Assembly (NCBI GenBank): GCA_963930655.1
Contig: OZ005611.1
Span: 7,633,501-7,697,500, forward strand
Source: Myrica gale
Lineage: Eukaryota; Streptophyta; Magnoliopsida; Fagales; Myricaceae
DNA: 64,000 bases
Direction: 5' to 3'
Shown here: one piece after another, positions 22,750 to 35,989 of the stretch
How positions within the stretch are numbered: position 1 is the first letter of the stretch
Layout of the letters: the number at the start of each line of letters is the position of its first letter
Notes under the pieces: generated by a model
The model's database searches: none
The model's input: the letters and a program-made list of their open reading frames with translations, nothing else
Told to the model about the DNA's origin: nothing
Position numbers and translations under genes: made by a program

Positions 22750-25342
22750 AGAAGTTTACCTTGGGGTTAAAAAAACAAGTCACGCACTGCGTTTTTGCTA
22801 TCTTCATTAGGCAGGCATTAGCTGCACTTATTCGGCGTGCATGCTTTGCAACATTCTGATCGAAAATAAAACAGGCATAACGCTCTCTTAATTCTTCCCT
22901 TTCACTTTGTATCATGATGTGTCATAACAGAGACCAGAGTAAAGTTTTCATAAACTTCGCGTGTGTCCCAATAGATGTTTAACTTAGTTGAAAATAAAAC
23001 ACTTATACTTTGTGAAAAAATATTCGGTCCACAGAAAAATTGTACAAAGCGATTCAAAGTTACAATGTACGATTTTAAAATGAACATTCAAAGGTCAAGA
23101 TTTTAATGTTCATTTTAAAAATCTTAGCTCTTTGCACAATGTTTTTTAGACCAAATCAGTTCTCCTTAATTTTGCTAACTACAGTACATATACAGACATA
23201 AGCGATCCTTGTGAGACGCATGGCGGAGCCGCGGGCAGAGAAGGTGATCAGATAGATTAGGATGCTCCGGCCTGTGCTTCAAACAACAGTACTTATGCTG
23301 TTCTATTTTCGTTTATTTTATAACGAGAACTAGGCGGCAAGTTTCAAAATGTGATAAAAAAAAACGACTATACGTTTTTTGGCAAGTTACACTGTTTCGT
23401 ATTAGTTCAATAAGTTGACTTACGCCTTTCAATCCAACTGCAGACACAAACTTAATTACCCTCATAATTCCACAAACCGTCCGCCGCTTTCTCGCTAAAT
23501 TAAGCTTGATCTTGAATACATGAAATCACCTATTCTAGCTTTAATCTGCGGTGATCTTAGAGGAGTCGAATGGCCAGCATCTTTTGCTTCTTTTTTTTGT
23601 CCGATTAGATTTTAATTTTGGTAAGAATTTAATGCCACTGCAAATTCTGAAGCAGTACCTTTTTACCACACACATTGCTATAAGGAGTTATAAATCAGGG
23701 TCAGTTAACTAATAGTTCATTTGATCAACTCATTCACTTTTAGAGAAAGCTCTAAATATCGACAATAACAGAATAAAAGAATGATAATTCTTCTGGCATA
23801 CGTACGTCCTAACGATTAAGACTTCCGAGTCAATTGTTCCTGGATTTCTTCGGATAATATATACTTACAAGAAGCTCATAAAGTTAAGATTGTAAAGCAT
23901 GCATATACGTCCTGCTATCTAACATTAAGGTACGTAACATCAGTAGGTCCTCTACATTGATTCTACCTGTAATATTTTTGTTTGAGTTCCTTGAAAATTT
24001 CCCATGAGAGTTAAATGATTGGTTAGATGGTGATTGAAAACCAGTAAGCTTGCTTATTTTTAATGAGAATTAAAACCAAATAGCTGTGATCAAATTTCCT
24101 CAACATTGTGGTCTTCCTCTGATATTAGATATATATAATTAGTCTCTTAAGCCGAGATGATCAAGCCTTGAGATATATTTCTAGTTGTCTTGAAATTCAC
24201 CTACCTTCTCATCATATTTGAGATATATTTATTCTTATTTTTAATGAGAATGTTTGATTTGTTATGAATTAGTGATGCTTGTGTGCCAAAATTTTAATTT
24301 AATAAAATAATTACAAAATAATCTTTTTTCCATCTAATAATCTATTTTTACTATAACAAATATAAAAAATTAATTCAAACCATCTTTCTCTGCACTTATT
24401 CACCAATTCTGATACTCCAAAAATTTTAACATAAATAAAATTAGAATGTTGTATGCTTCTACAAGGTAGGGTCCAATAGAAATAAATGGGTCATCAGCAA
24501 AATGAAGATGAAGATAGCCAAATGCCATGAAGAGTGTGATTCGTGGGTCATCAGCAAAACGACAACTGCTGCCCTTTCGTGCTAGTAGCCCTGCTTACCA
24601 CTGCTTTCAAAATGCCGCCAGCACGTAACTGCTTCTATTCAATGCTTTTCTGCCCTAACAAATAATCCACAAGTAGATCACAATGTATCTGAAAAAACTT
24701 CAACTAGGCATGAGAAAAATGCAAAGAGAACATTAACGTGATATCAAGTGTACTTTGATACCAGCAACTGGTGCATGCAGTAAAAGAAATTGTCAGCATA
24801 GTGTTACGAACCTAGATGCTGCTACATTCTTCTCGCTTTCTGCAAAACTTCCAAGTATTATGTCATACTAAATCCTCCCAAAATTTACCAATAAGCAAAA
24901 CAGTTGCCTAAATCGCAAACTCATATCAACGTAGATGGCGAGCTTCCAAGGCACAAACCAACCAGAAAGCTCAACAATAATCAGTAGGTCTTAAGCGGAA
25001 AATGTCCATAAAAATTCTCTCAATTTATTAGGGCACTGTTTCGAAATCATCAAAATCCGCACTAGCAGTTAAACGCGGGGAATGAAACTCAAATTATTGT
25101 AACATTAATGGGAATAGCACAAATGGCGGTGTATTGCAAACCTACTACAAGATATAGGCCAAAATAGTCACCATCTTGAAGTCTACCAAAATTCTCATCC
25201 AGACCATTCAACAGTAAGAACATTTATCGCAGAACACCCCAACAAAACCAATAAAGGAGGACAACAACTAGCAAACAGGATTAAAAAAACCTAATAAAAT
25301 AAGCATCTCATTAACCACAAGTTTCTAGCACTTTCTGTGGCT
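22750..25342. other. AT-rich intergenic region and eIF4B 3' flank
   Basis: I recognise no gene here. A small MITE is listed separately at 23018-23160. A short GGGTCATCAGCAAAA motif occurs twice (about 24488 and 24545). The last few hundred bases before 25343 are probably the eIF4B 3' UTR. Confidence 0.4.
23018..23160. mobile_element. Small MITE-like inverted repeat
   Basis: The arms fold on themselves. The inner arms GATTTTAAAATGAACATT (23071-23088) and AATGTTCATTTTAAAAATC (23105-23123) are nearly perfect. The outer arms, GGTCCACAGAAAAATTGTAC and a GTACAATTTTT-like complement ending in TTTTTTAGACC, extend the pairing to about 60 bp per side. It is non-coding. Confidence 0.6.
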
Positions 25343-27949
25343 TTAAACTTCAGCATCGCCAGTAAGATCTCCTGATTTTTCTTCACCAGGACCATCCTTG
25401 ATCTCAGCACTGCATCCAAAGAAAACGAATCCTTTATTGAGTTAATTGAGTCATCAGATTTCTGCAACACATGAAATGGCAGCACAGAAAAGCTCAATCT
25501 TCTGAAAATCAAGATCCAAAAATTTCCTTTCTTTTTTTGTAGTTCTCTATTTAGTGCGGTAAAGGTATCCTTCTCTCTGCCCCTTAATGAATATTTTTTT
25601 GGCGAAAAAAGGTTACAAAGTATATTGCATATGTGCATAGGTGTCGCTTAGCCAGGTTCCCAAGACGTGCTATAGAGCTTTTCTTCCACTTCAAAGTCAG
25701 AAAATCTTTACACAACAATCCGCAATTTCCAGCGTGGTGTCATAACAAATCAAAACCCTTTGAATAGACACAAAATACAACATAAGAGAAGTCATTGAGT
25801 TTTTAAAATCTTGAAGCTCCAAGACCCTACAATAGGACAATTTTCAACTCAGCTGAATAGGAAACACCTTCCAATTCATGGGGATGTGAGTACAACTCTA
25901 ATGACCAACAATAAGAAGAGCATCGGAGAGCCAAGTATACAGATAGATAAGAAAAGGCTCCACAAAAATGTTGGAAACAATGGCGAGATCCTTTTTTTTC
26001 ACATCATTATTGGAGCATACAACCTACAACTTTTGCCCCCAATAACATGGAGATCTAGACCATCCATGCCCGTGTGCCTCATGTGGAGCCTACATCGGTC
26101 ACACAGAATAAGAAGCAGTGAACCAAGAACAGAAGCCGTACCAGAACAGGAAAGTATCAAAAACAACTTTTAACTGTTTGTAGAGTCCATGGGCTCAATG
26201 GCATGCATTCATAAAAGAGCAGGTTTACCTTTAGCCTAAATAGATTAATTGAGTCTGACTATTGATATTTAAATTCTCAATCGCGGGGATTGACAGGTTG
26301 ACCTTCATGGCTAATCAAATCTGAAGATGGAGTGGCACTTTGTGCATCAAATGGTATCCTCTCTCTCAATTCACCTTGCCTCACCAAAACCTAGGTTACC
26401 TCATGGTTGCCCAGAGCCACCCTCAAAGACCAAACCATTGCTATAAGACTAGTCACATAATGTCCCCACAAATTGGTTAAGGCAGGTCGAGTGTCACTAG
26501 AACAACATCAAAATGCTAGAACCAGCTCGACACCTTTCTTGTCAAATTATCTCCCATCAAGTGAACATATTATAAGGCAATATACTAACCAAGAATAATC
26601 TAGTGGGAAGAAAGATATGAATCTAGGAACATTAATGCCTGGGAAACCAATATACAGAATGCCAGATCGCAAATTACTAAGCCAATCGAGCTACGAGACA
26701 ACCTTAATCTAACAAAGAACCAAACAGCGAACAGTTCATCCCACTAGGCAAGAACAATTAACCAAAGGGCATCATCAGCAACCAAATAGAAGTAAGCTCT
26801 TTTACTGCAATTGACCAATCAAACAGCGGACAGAACAAACCTCTGAGGACTATTTTCGATAGATTCTGGCTTCCTCCAAGTCCGATTATTCTCCGCATCC
26901 GCCACTCGGCTATTCCCAAGCCCGAAAGCCCTCTTTCCAAATGAAGAAGACCCATCTGTTTTCTCTGCCGTTTCTTTAATCTTCATGGCCTCCAGCTGAT
27001 CGTCAATCTTCTTATAATCCTGCCCTTTCGCCGCCAGAACATCCTCCCTCGGCCTTGCCAGCCCGAAAGGATTTGGGCCGCGGGAGGGCTTCGAAACCGT
27101 CTCTGCACCCGCCCCGTCCTGCTTCTCCCCATTGCTCACAGGCAGAGTCCTGGGCTGCAAATTAAGCCTCGGCCTTTCAATCACATTACCTCCTCCAGTA
27201 CTCACCTCCCTTTTGTTCTTAGCCCAACTATCCGAATCCGCACCGCCGTTCGATGCAAACCCCACCTTTCTCTCTCCGCTAGATCTTCGCCCGTCCGTCG
27301 ACGGCACGAAGGACTTATTCGATCCCCAATTGTTCGAATCATCTGCTCGAGATTGCGAACTAAAAAACCCTCCTCCTCCCCCCCTCTCTTTCCTATCAAA
27401 ACCGTTATTTCCAACTGTCGATTTCTTCGCCGCAGCCCAATCGTCGATCTCGTCGGCCCGTGAAGGCGCTAATTCCTTGTCCCCGGAATCCCTGTTGAAT
27501 GAATCGTTTCTGCGGGGCTCATCAGAAGCCCTTGAGGATCCCCAACGAGAATTCGATGAGTCATCGCGATTCTTATACGAGCCATTGGAGCCGTATGATC
27601 TAAAGCCTCCGCCGAGCCCGTTGCGGTCTCGCTCAAGCTCCTCTTGGGAACGCTGGCGCGGGCCTGTCGGAAGAGACAGGAGCTCTTCATTGGTGAGGCC
27701 TCGGGGTTGGTGTTGGCTAGGCTGCGACGCCTTGGCGGAGAACTCGGCCAGGGAGAAAGTCTGGCCCTTCTTCTTCTTCGGCTTGGTGGCGGCCGCGGCC
27801 GATAGGGACGGAAAGTCCGCGAGCGGCTCGCCTGTAGTCCCAGAGTTCTGTTGGTTATCCTCCTGCTGTTGTTGGAGCACGGCCTCTTGTTGTTCGGAGT
27901 CTAGTGCCCACGCGCCGGGCTTAGCCCACGGAGACACTGTCGCCGCCAT
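25343..27949 (-). CDS. EIF4B: Plant eukaryotic translation initiation factor 4B
   Basis: Exon 1 (26841-27949) and exon 2 (25343-25409) join with matching phase across a 1.43-kb GT-AG intron. Together they give 391 aa. The N-terminus (SPWAKPGAWALDSEQ) is the hallmark of plant eIF4B. Next come a DFPSL motif, a basic KPKKKKGQTFSLAEF motif, a TNEELLSLPTGPR-QRSQEELERD block (about 80-105) and a Gly/Ser/Arg/Asn-rich low-complexity middle. The Pro/Arg-rich RPRLNLQPRTLP and NPFGLARPREDVLAAKG boxes lie near the end. The protein is acidic, ends in GEEKSGDLTGDAE and has no RRM. Plant eIF4B assists eIF4A/eIF4F in ribosome loading of mRNA in the cytosol. The size suggests the shorter eIF4B3-like class. 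Small additional exons in the intron cannot be excluded, but none is needed to keep the frame. Confidence 0.93.
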
Positions 27950-28050
27950 AATGTTATCCCTTCGCTTTTCTCTCGCTAAGGATTTCTTCTCTCCTCGCTG
28001 TTGGGTTGCGTTCGTTAGCAGCTACGAGAGTCAGAATGTGGTTGGGGAGG

Positions 28051-28061
28051 ATTATTTATAG
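28051..28061 (-). promoter_or_regulatory. TATA box of the eIF4B gene
   Basis: CTATAAATAAT on the minus strand, about 100 nt upstream of the start codon. Confidence 0.6.
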
Positions 28062-28557
28062 TTAGAGAAGGGGATGGGATCGTGCGGTGGATGATGAATG
28101 ATGAATTATAAATTATGGTAATAATATGAGCCAGGTGGCTTCCTAGTCGGAAAGGGAATTGGATTTCCTTTGTGTGGTTATACTTGTTTGACGGTTGGGA
28201 TGGAGGTTTAAGGACGGGTTTTGGCTTTTGGATTAGGAAGGCGCAAAGAATAATCTTTTATTCCGAAGAAGAATATCTTCTTCGTCTCATTACTAATTAT
28301 TGTTCTATTATCATAAAAAACCTTTTATTATCTATAATTTTGTTTTAATTTTCATATAACCTAGTCAGGACTATATTATTCATTTAATTACAAATAAAGC
28401 TTAAACATCCAAGAGCTTAATCATCTATAATTTTGTTTTATTGTTCTAAGTAGGATAATTATAACACATTTAATTAAAAATAAGCTTAAACATCAAAGAG
28501 CTTAAAATTACAAAATAATTTCTCTTCTTATTAAATTATTCTATTATTCTATTATTA

Positions 28558-29227
28558 TAATATTTAGGGTTAATGTCCTTTTTAGTCCCTAGGTTTTGGG
28601 GCGGTACTCGTTTTAGTCCCTAGGTTTTATTTTTGTTCAAAACAGTCCCTAGGTTATTTACGTTTGTCTTTTTAGTCCTTCCGTCCAATTCCGTCACTCC
28701 CGAGCCCAGTCAGCTAACGGTGTAACACGTCACACCCAATAGAATATTGACACGTGTACCAACTTTTTAAAAAATAATAAAAATGTCCACGTGGACAAAA
28801 CTAAAAAAAAAAAAAAGGGAGAGGCACCCCCGTGGCCACCACCGAACGGGGAGCCCAGATTTGGGCTCCCCGTCGACGGGGGTGGCCGGGGGCACTCACC
28901 CCGGCGACGGGGAGCCCAGATCTGGGCTCCCCGTTCGGTGGTGGCCACGGGGTGCCTCCCCTTTTCTTTTCTTTTTTTTTTTAGTTTTGTCCACGTGGAC
29001 ATTTTTATTATTTTTTAAAAAGTTGATACACGTGTCAATATTCTATTGGGTGTGACGTGTCACACCGTTAGCTGACTGGGCTCGGGAGTGACGGAATTGG
29101 ACGGAAGGACTAAAAAGACAAACGTAAATAACCTAGGGACTGTTTTGAACAAAAATAAAACCTAGGGACTAAAACGAGTACCGCCCCAAAACCTAGGGAC
29201 TAAAAAGGACATTAACCCTAATATTTA
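28558..29227. mobile_element. Mutator-type foldback element with about 310-bp inverted repeats
   Basis: The element (28567-29218, 652 bp) is almost entirely two inverted arms. It starts GGGTTAATGTCC and ends with the exact complement. It is bounded by a perfect 9-bp duplication TAATATTTA (28558-28566 and 29219-29227), the length typical of Mutator-like elements. The arms carry TTTAGTCCCTAGG repeats and CACGTGGAC. The centre has two GGGGAGCCCAGAT palindromes around a G-rich loop. There is no coding capacity. It lies about 0.6 kb upstream of eIF4B. Confidence 0.88.
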
Positions 29228-29770
29228 TTTAAATTCTCTTTTTTACGACTCTTCAACATATGTAACTCACGAGGCACGAGGACTGATCCACGCGCCCAGC
29301 CCGCAGAAAGCTGGATTGAATAATTTGCAAATGTGATGTGTAATCCTAATGGCTCCTCGAAGTGGATTTTGCAATTCATCAGGCATGTGTTGGTTATGTT
29401 GGATCGAACAAACTCTAAAGAAAATAATGGAATGATAGAATACCTTAACCCAAAATTCGAACGAAAAGGAAAGATAAACATCAATATGTACGAGTGAGAA
29501 AAGTAAACAAAAAAAAAAAAGCATCAGCTGTTTTACAGGATGAAACCTGCCATGAGCTCTATGTATCTATCTCCACTGCTGCTGACACAGCTCTGTTACC
29601 CATTTTCAAGTTGAGCATAGGGCATCATGCAAAGATTCGGGTCTCCCGAGGATCTTTGTCCCCTGGCTGGTCAAAAACACGGGCAGGTGTCCCAACTAAC
29701 TATCGATACACAAATCTTTGCCCAGAGAAAACGACAAGCTTCTGTCTCTGAATAAAAGTTGGAGGTTGCT
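29228..29770. other. 3' flank of the NIPA gene
   Basis: There is no gene here. The part nearest 29771 is probably the NIPA 3' UTR. Confidence 0.4.
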
Positions 29771-32700
29771 TCACTTCTGCGGAATGCTGTCCTCTTGCAA
29801 GAAACTTTCACTGGTCAAGCCTTCTGAGTTGTGTATGGTGATCAAGTGTTCCTCTAGACTCTTCATTGAGTCCCCACTAATGTACCATGTTACAGTACCT
29901 GAAGTGAATAACAAAAATACCCTCATAAGCTGAAGACATGATAGTGCTGAACACAGCTAGTGCTACTAAACAAATTAGCATTTCCAAGTGATCAACCTTA
30001 TATGGACATAGTGATATTGGATAGCTCTAGGAGCATCTCAATCGAAGAACTATGAGAGCAACTTTTCAGGCATAAAGGGGATCCAACCATATGTACCGGT
30101 GATGGAGATACCATCTATGATACAAGAATGGCAAACCAACACCATCAGTTGCTCTATCCAGGAGAAATCCCAAAACCAAAATTGGAGTAAACAGTGATGA
30201 AGATTAGAATTTAGACAATTGTCCATACCATTACGGACGACAAACATAATATATATTGGTAGTTCATTCTACTTGTAGGACACGCAGTTCTGACATAACT
30301 TTCACTTTAGTAGGCACGAGGAACAATTTGGCAATCAATCAGAATCTAGAATCCTCAGATGTTGCAGGACACACCAGAATCAGATGAGGATAATCTCCCC
30401 ATTTTTGTTAATGGAAACTGCTAGTGCATATATCTTGGCGACTACCAATGAATCCAAATAGTTATGTCTTGCTCCTGGCAATAAGGAGGTCTAAGAAGAT
30501 ACAATGGCCCACCATCCCCAAAAACTATACATACACCAATTCCACCAGGAACCCAAGAATAATAAAAGGAAAAAAAAAAGGAAAAAAAAAATAACACTTT
30601 GATGAGTACCCTTGTTCTAAATTACTAAGAAATATCAACCAATACCTAAGGTAAAATGACACCCTTACAGTCAATAGGCCGTTGTTTGGTTTCTGTAATG
30701 TTTTTTTTTGATAAGTAAAGCTTTATTAAAAAAAATAGGAAACGGAACAGTACAAAGGCTGTACTGAACCAGCTACAACAAGCAAGCTAGGAAACTAATA
30801 AAATCGCTGAAGTCTACAAAAGGGGAACCCAACACCCCATTAGCCCACAGAAACAAGGTCTGCATCAGTTTTCCCTTCAAACATTCTAAGGACAGTCCCA
30901 CATCTTCAAAGCATCGTCCATTCCTTTCCCTCCAGAGGCTCCACCAAATGCATAATGAAATCATTTTCCACACAGCCAACACCAAAGGATTGTCGAAATG
31001 ACTAAGAAATACCAACCAATACCTAAGGTAAAATGACACCCTTACAGTCAATAGGCCGTTGTTTGGTTTCTGTAATGTTGAAACCCCTCCTTGTAACGTA
31101 TCTCTTAATCTACTACTACAAGATCTAAGGAATGCCTGCAGCATGATTTTCAGTGCAGACAGGGAATTCTGGAATTTTGCTGCTAAGTACCCAATGAATG
31201 TCCTTAAAATCCCCACAGTTCCTTTCTCTAGTAGGGTCCCAACCAGAATCATCATAGCAACAAAAAGAATCAATTGGCATGGGTTTTTGGTCCAGTGATG
31301 ATGTAGGTTATACCCAAATAAAGTTCAACTTTTGACATCCCTGATGTGTGCGAAACACCTGTAGTCTTGTCCTTGGGCATATTTTCGGACAGAATTGTTG
31401 GTGGCTAATGGTTACGATTCTACCATATGTCCTTTTCATTTTCTCAACATTGTGTTTCAGTATAGCCGGTTTACAAAGTAGATCCCTATTCAAAAAAGGC
31501 GAAGATTGGTTAAACTATATACCTTGTGTAGGAGGTGGTTCCTGTTCTCTTGTTGCATGAAGTATGATTGTTCCTGAAAGTACAGTGATGAATCCACATA
31601 TCTCAGAGGCTATACTGCTGATATTCTGACCAGACCAATCCTGCACAAGATAAATACAACAATAAAAGATGTCAGCTCATCATTTCTCGGTATGCACGTA
31701 AATTAAAAAAGCATAATGTCGCATCAGAAGCACATTCCCTGAAACATTCAAGATATCTTACCTTGAACATTATGGCACTAGCGATGATAGTCAGAGTTGT
31801 GAACATTACATAATATACAGGAGAAACAATTGCAGCACTGAATGTATCCAATGCCTGAAATAAAGAGGCCATGAAGATCAGTGAACGTGAGAATGCCAAC
31901 CAGCCTTTTCATTAGTAAATTGGAATTTCTACAAAGACAGGACTAAAAATATAGGCTGAGAATCCAATGTCTATTGAAGAAATACTAGTAAGGGAGCCAT
32001 CCAAGCTGCATGATTAATAATCTTCTCTTTATGACCAGCAATTTACATATTTAATTAAGATTCAGTATCTATTACTGGTGTTGAATATGCTTGGTACAAG
32101 AATCCTGTATTCAGTTGAAAAAGAACAGTGCATCGATGTTTCTTCTTCTTCAAGGTCACATATATCAGGAAAAAATTCGGAAGGTGACCAAAAAAGAACA
32201 GAACCTGATAGACAACACAGAGCAACCCTATCAAAAAACAGTGTCCAGGGTTCGATTGCAGTGAGAAGTCATATTCACCAAAGTGCACCCAAAATTTCAA
32301 ATATTCGATCTAAGTTGCATTATGGCTTCTCCAAGGGAAAGTAATTCATCAGCTCCAAATTACAAAAATCTTCAAGTTGGCAGTTCATCTGCAAACTAAA
32401 CTATCGTACACACCAGGCAGCAGAAAGATTTCACAGTAAAAGATGATAAGCCGCTCACAAAAGCAACAGGTAAAAAAATAATTTCAACTGGGGAATAAGA
32501 CCATTGCCAACAATGATAAACCTACACTCACCTTGTTCAGATAATTTAACTGTGTAATGACACAGATTGCTGCAACAGTGAGAAAAAACCAAGTCTGAGG
32601 ATAAGCTATTTGACTAACCCCCTCCATTGTAAGCTTAATTGCTATTCCAATCGCCTTTATGCTTACAACCTAAACCACAGCACAGGAGGTTTCAGAGCTA

Positions 32701-34407
32701 AGCTTCTAAGACAGTATCAATATAAAACAGTGAAATTTAAACACCCTGATCTTGATCACTTAGTACCGATATAAAGGTGATAACTTACTGTAAGTGAGCC
32801 CACTAAAGAACAAATTCCCAAGAAGATCAGTATATTTGTCTGCCCACAGCGAGGTTCAAAATGCAAAATCAAGGCCAGCACTATTGACAGTGTAGCTGCG
32901 ACATATATTAGAAAGGCTGTCAATAGAGAGAGGAAAGGAAAACAGTTAGTAGTCTCACTATGTAATCACAGATTACCTAAAAGGCAAAAAAAAAAAAAGA
33001 GTTCTAAACTCCACGTTCATACAAACCAGGTTGTGTTGCCAGAATCCAGATTTCTTGTACAGAAGTTGGAGTCTGCTCCTGAGGTGCATGGATTACGATT
33101 ACAACTGATCCCACGATGCAAGATAAACATCCTACAACACCCATTTTCTGCAGTCGTTCCTTCAACAAGAAGTGAGCCAAAACAGCACTGCACAGATTCC
33201 TCAAATTTTAAGCTATATATAAGAATGTCTGGAGGTTATGATAGGAAATTACAGCATATAAGAAAAGCGCACAGAGAGTGGCATTTACCTTATAATTATA
33301 CTCAATGCACCAAGCGGAGTTACCAGAACTGCTGGAGCATAGACATAAGCCACAAAGTTTGCAATCTCTCCAACAATCACTACATTGCCCAAAAGTACCA
33401 GATCATGAGATGAAAGATTTGATCCAATATGGCTATGGTTTCAGACATGTAATTTTGTCTGTAGGGAGAGAGAAAGACTATGAGGGCAGTTGAGATACTT
33501 ACTTGTCACCATACCTGCCCACCAAAGTGGCTCTAGTAAATAAGTGTAACCTCCAACTCCTACATTGGAAAAGAAACAAAGGTCGATTACCCCCCAAAAA
33601 AAGGCACATGTCTCAATAACGTAAAGCTTAGAATTGACGGCACATGCAAAATATCAGCGTTGCTATTAGAATAGTTTTTTTTTCCTCTTTTTGAGAGTAG
33701 CAATGACAGAAGTTTTGTTACCGTGTTCTATCTGGCATAAGTCTGATAAATAAGTTCCGAGTATTGTGTGACTTGGACAGAGTGAGACTAAAGCTGAAAT
33801 GTAAGTCATGTTAACATCCCTTTCCTCACTTAGTTGCATAATTAAACCCATAAGCTCAAATGTAAGTGATAAAATTACTAGTCAGCAACTACGAAGTAAC
33901 AGAAGTATGAATTAGCAACTTTTCCGTGGGGTGGAAGGGTGAAGAACGATACATCCAGCTATTCAATTAGTTTTGAGTGCCTATCTTTGCATCTTACTAA
34001 ATTAACATTGAGTAGTTCAAGTTCAATCAGGGAGAATTTCCTTTTCATTTTCAGGAAAGCGAATGATATCTATAGAAGAGAGGCACACAGATAATAGATA
34101 GAATCACAGGGGCTCGGACGTCGATCAATGTGCATCATCTTAATATATTAAAAATCCTGATTGTTTTAGAGCCACTAAATGCGATTAATCCAAAGCAATT
34201 TATTGATTTGTCAGCAAAAAAGGGAAAAAAAAAATAAATCGGCAGCCATCCTGTGGCAGTCTTGCAGCAACAATATGACTGACCTGCGCGAGTACCAGCC
34301 GCAGCGGCGCGCTTGAGTCCCTTCTTCTTCAAGATGAAGCTGGTCCCAATGAAGGCGCTCGATGAAACCGCCAGGATGAGTCCCTTCACATTGTCCGACA
34401 CCCCCAT
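29771..34407 (-). CDS. Probable magnesium transporter, NIPA family (DUF803)
   Basis: Nine exons close in frame to 345 aa: 34284-34407, 33503-33559, 33289-33379, 33027-33187, 32789-32916, 32532-32669, 31762-31854, 31523-31640 and 29771-29898. All introns are GT-AG. Family signatures run in order: [20 protein letters not shown] (helix 1), [83 protein letters not shown], and the C-terminal [19 protein letters not shown]. About nine membrane helices are expected. NIPA proteins are taken to carry Mg2+ across plasma or endosomal membranes, an inference from animal homologues. Intron 8 is 1.6 kb and contains a LINE tail. The reading frame shows no defect. Confidence 0.94.
30624..31079 (-). mobile_element. 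LINE 3' fragment in NIPA intron 8, flanked by 79-bp direct repeats
   Basis: The insert 30703-31000 reads on the minus strand as the end of a LINE zf-RVT domain ([19 protein letters not shown]), then a stop, an AATAAAG-like signal and a poly-A tail (T-run at 30701-30709, + strand). Its borders are 79-bp direct repeats, 30624-30702 and 31001-31079, differing at one base. The repeats consist of host sequence, since the insert itself starts and ends at their edges. Confidence 0.88.
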
Positions 34408-35989
34408 CCCTCACTCTCTCCCTCTCTGTCGGTGAGTTCTATTCAAAAACCGATATTAGGTTGGCAATTATGCGACGAAGAGCTTGAACTTCCCGCCAAA
34501 AAGAATAAATGCCGCTCAGTTGCCTCCAAAGAAACAAACAGACAAAAGAAGAAAAAAAATAAGAGGGCCGGCGAGAATTGCACAAGTTTTTCCTCTCTCC
34601 AAAACGCTCGAATCGCGACCTCCGGAATCTGCAAACGAAGTTGTAAACACAGACAAGGATCTAAACTGACCAAAAGTCCTCTCGACGAAGCGAAGCCTCG
34701 GCGTGAGACTGTTCTTCGTCGTCTTGTTGGAAGTTTCCCATTTCTGCACGGACACAAACTAGTGGTCTCCCGTATCCGGGTGCACCTGGCCTTTGCGTCG
34801 TTGATCCATGATGACGTGCGAGATTGTCCAGTTGTCAGGTTTTTGTTGCCCTGATATGTCGGAAAAATATTTACGAATATAAAAACGAATTAGTGTACTG
34901 TTTTCTCGTGTTTCGTGTTATTCTAAGGTCGCCGTGGTAATAATAATGTGGTCCAAGCTCACTGGCCCATCAAGTATAATGGTGGTCGCGTTTAATATGG
35001 TGAAATGACCATAAAGTATACGCCGTACTAATAGAGGACATATTAGTTGTCTGCTATTTCTCCTTTAAAATTGTAGTGTTAAAATTAGTGAAATTATGAA
35101 GAGAAAATTTATTTAAATAAATTTTATTATTTATTATAATTAAAAGAGGATGATTGATAGATAGAGAATACTTTGTAATTATTATATTAGAATGTTTAAA
35201 GTTTTATAATTAACAAAAATCAGTAAGTGAAGCAATTTCGAATTGCCTAGGTTTATTTTTATTGGTTTAATTTTCTCATCAAATATGTCATAAGATCTAA
35301 AATGACTTATAATTTTTATTCGTGTTTCACTTTTTTACATTATTTTATTTAATCAGAGAGGTATATTTATATTTATTTAATCGTGTTTCATTTTCTTTAT
35401 ATTATTTATTTATTATAAGTTAAAAAATTGTATTCATTTGGGAGGGTAATTTGGGAAAGGATAAATTGATAAGTGACATGAAGCTCGCTGACAGCAAATG
35501 CAGAGAAAAGGCAGAGTGATGTCCATGATTGTATTTGTGCTGGAAAGAGGAGGGAGGAGGAGGAGGGAATCTGGGGTTTTGCCCCATGACTGGAAAACGA
35601 GAAAAGAGAAGCAAACGACGTGCAGAATGGACCCGTAAAAGATTAGACATTTTAAATTAATAAAGAAGTCATAAGTTCTATCTTTATAAGGAAAAATGAT
35701 CAATGATAAAAAATTTTGGTGATAGTATAAAGGAGATAATTGACTACATTGAAATAGGTTGGCTATTTTGCATAATAGTATCACTATTGATCAAGTTTAA
35801 CAGGCGTTGTTATTTTGGTTTTTTCAGCTTGGGGTAAATAATGATCCCATCAATTTTTTAATTGGCCTGAAAATTCAGTAATTAAACAATTAACAACTTG
35901 TATATCAGTACGATTAGCGCTTTTTAAAACATTAGAATACATAGTCATTTCATTCAAATATTCAAAATTTCATATTCCGATATACCATC
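34408..35989. other. NIPA promoter side and AT-rich intergenic sequence
   Basis: 34408-34860 is the presumptive 5' UTR and promoter of NIPA, with a CT-rich CTCTCTCCCTCTCTG stretch just upstream of the start. The rest is AT-rich. I see no gene. Confidence 0.4.

Noticed and set aside
27132-28061. Long open frame on the + strand across the eIF4B exon
   Set aside because: It is antisense to a well-supported eIF4B coding exon, and its low-complexity Ser/Pro composition mirrors the sense strand.
34432-34854. 140-residue + strand open frame upstream of NIPA
   Set aside because: It lies in the NIPA 5' flank, is Lys/Arg-rich without any family motif, and overlaps CT-rich leader sequence.
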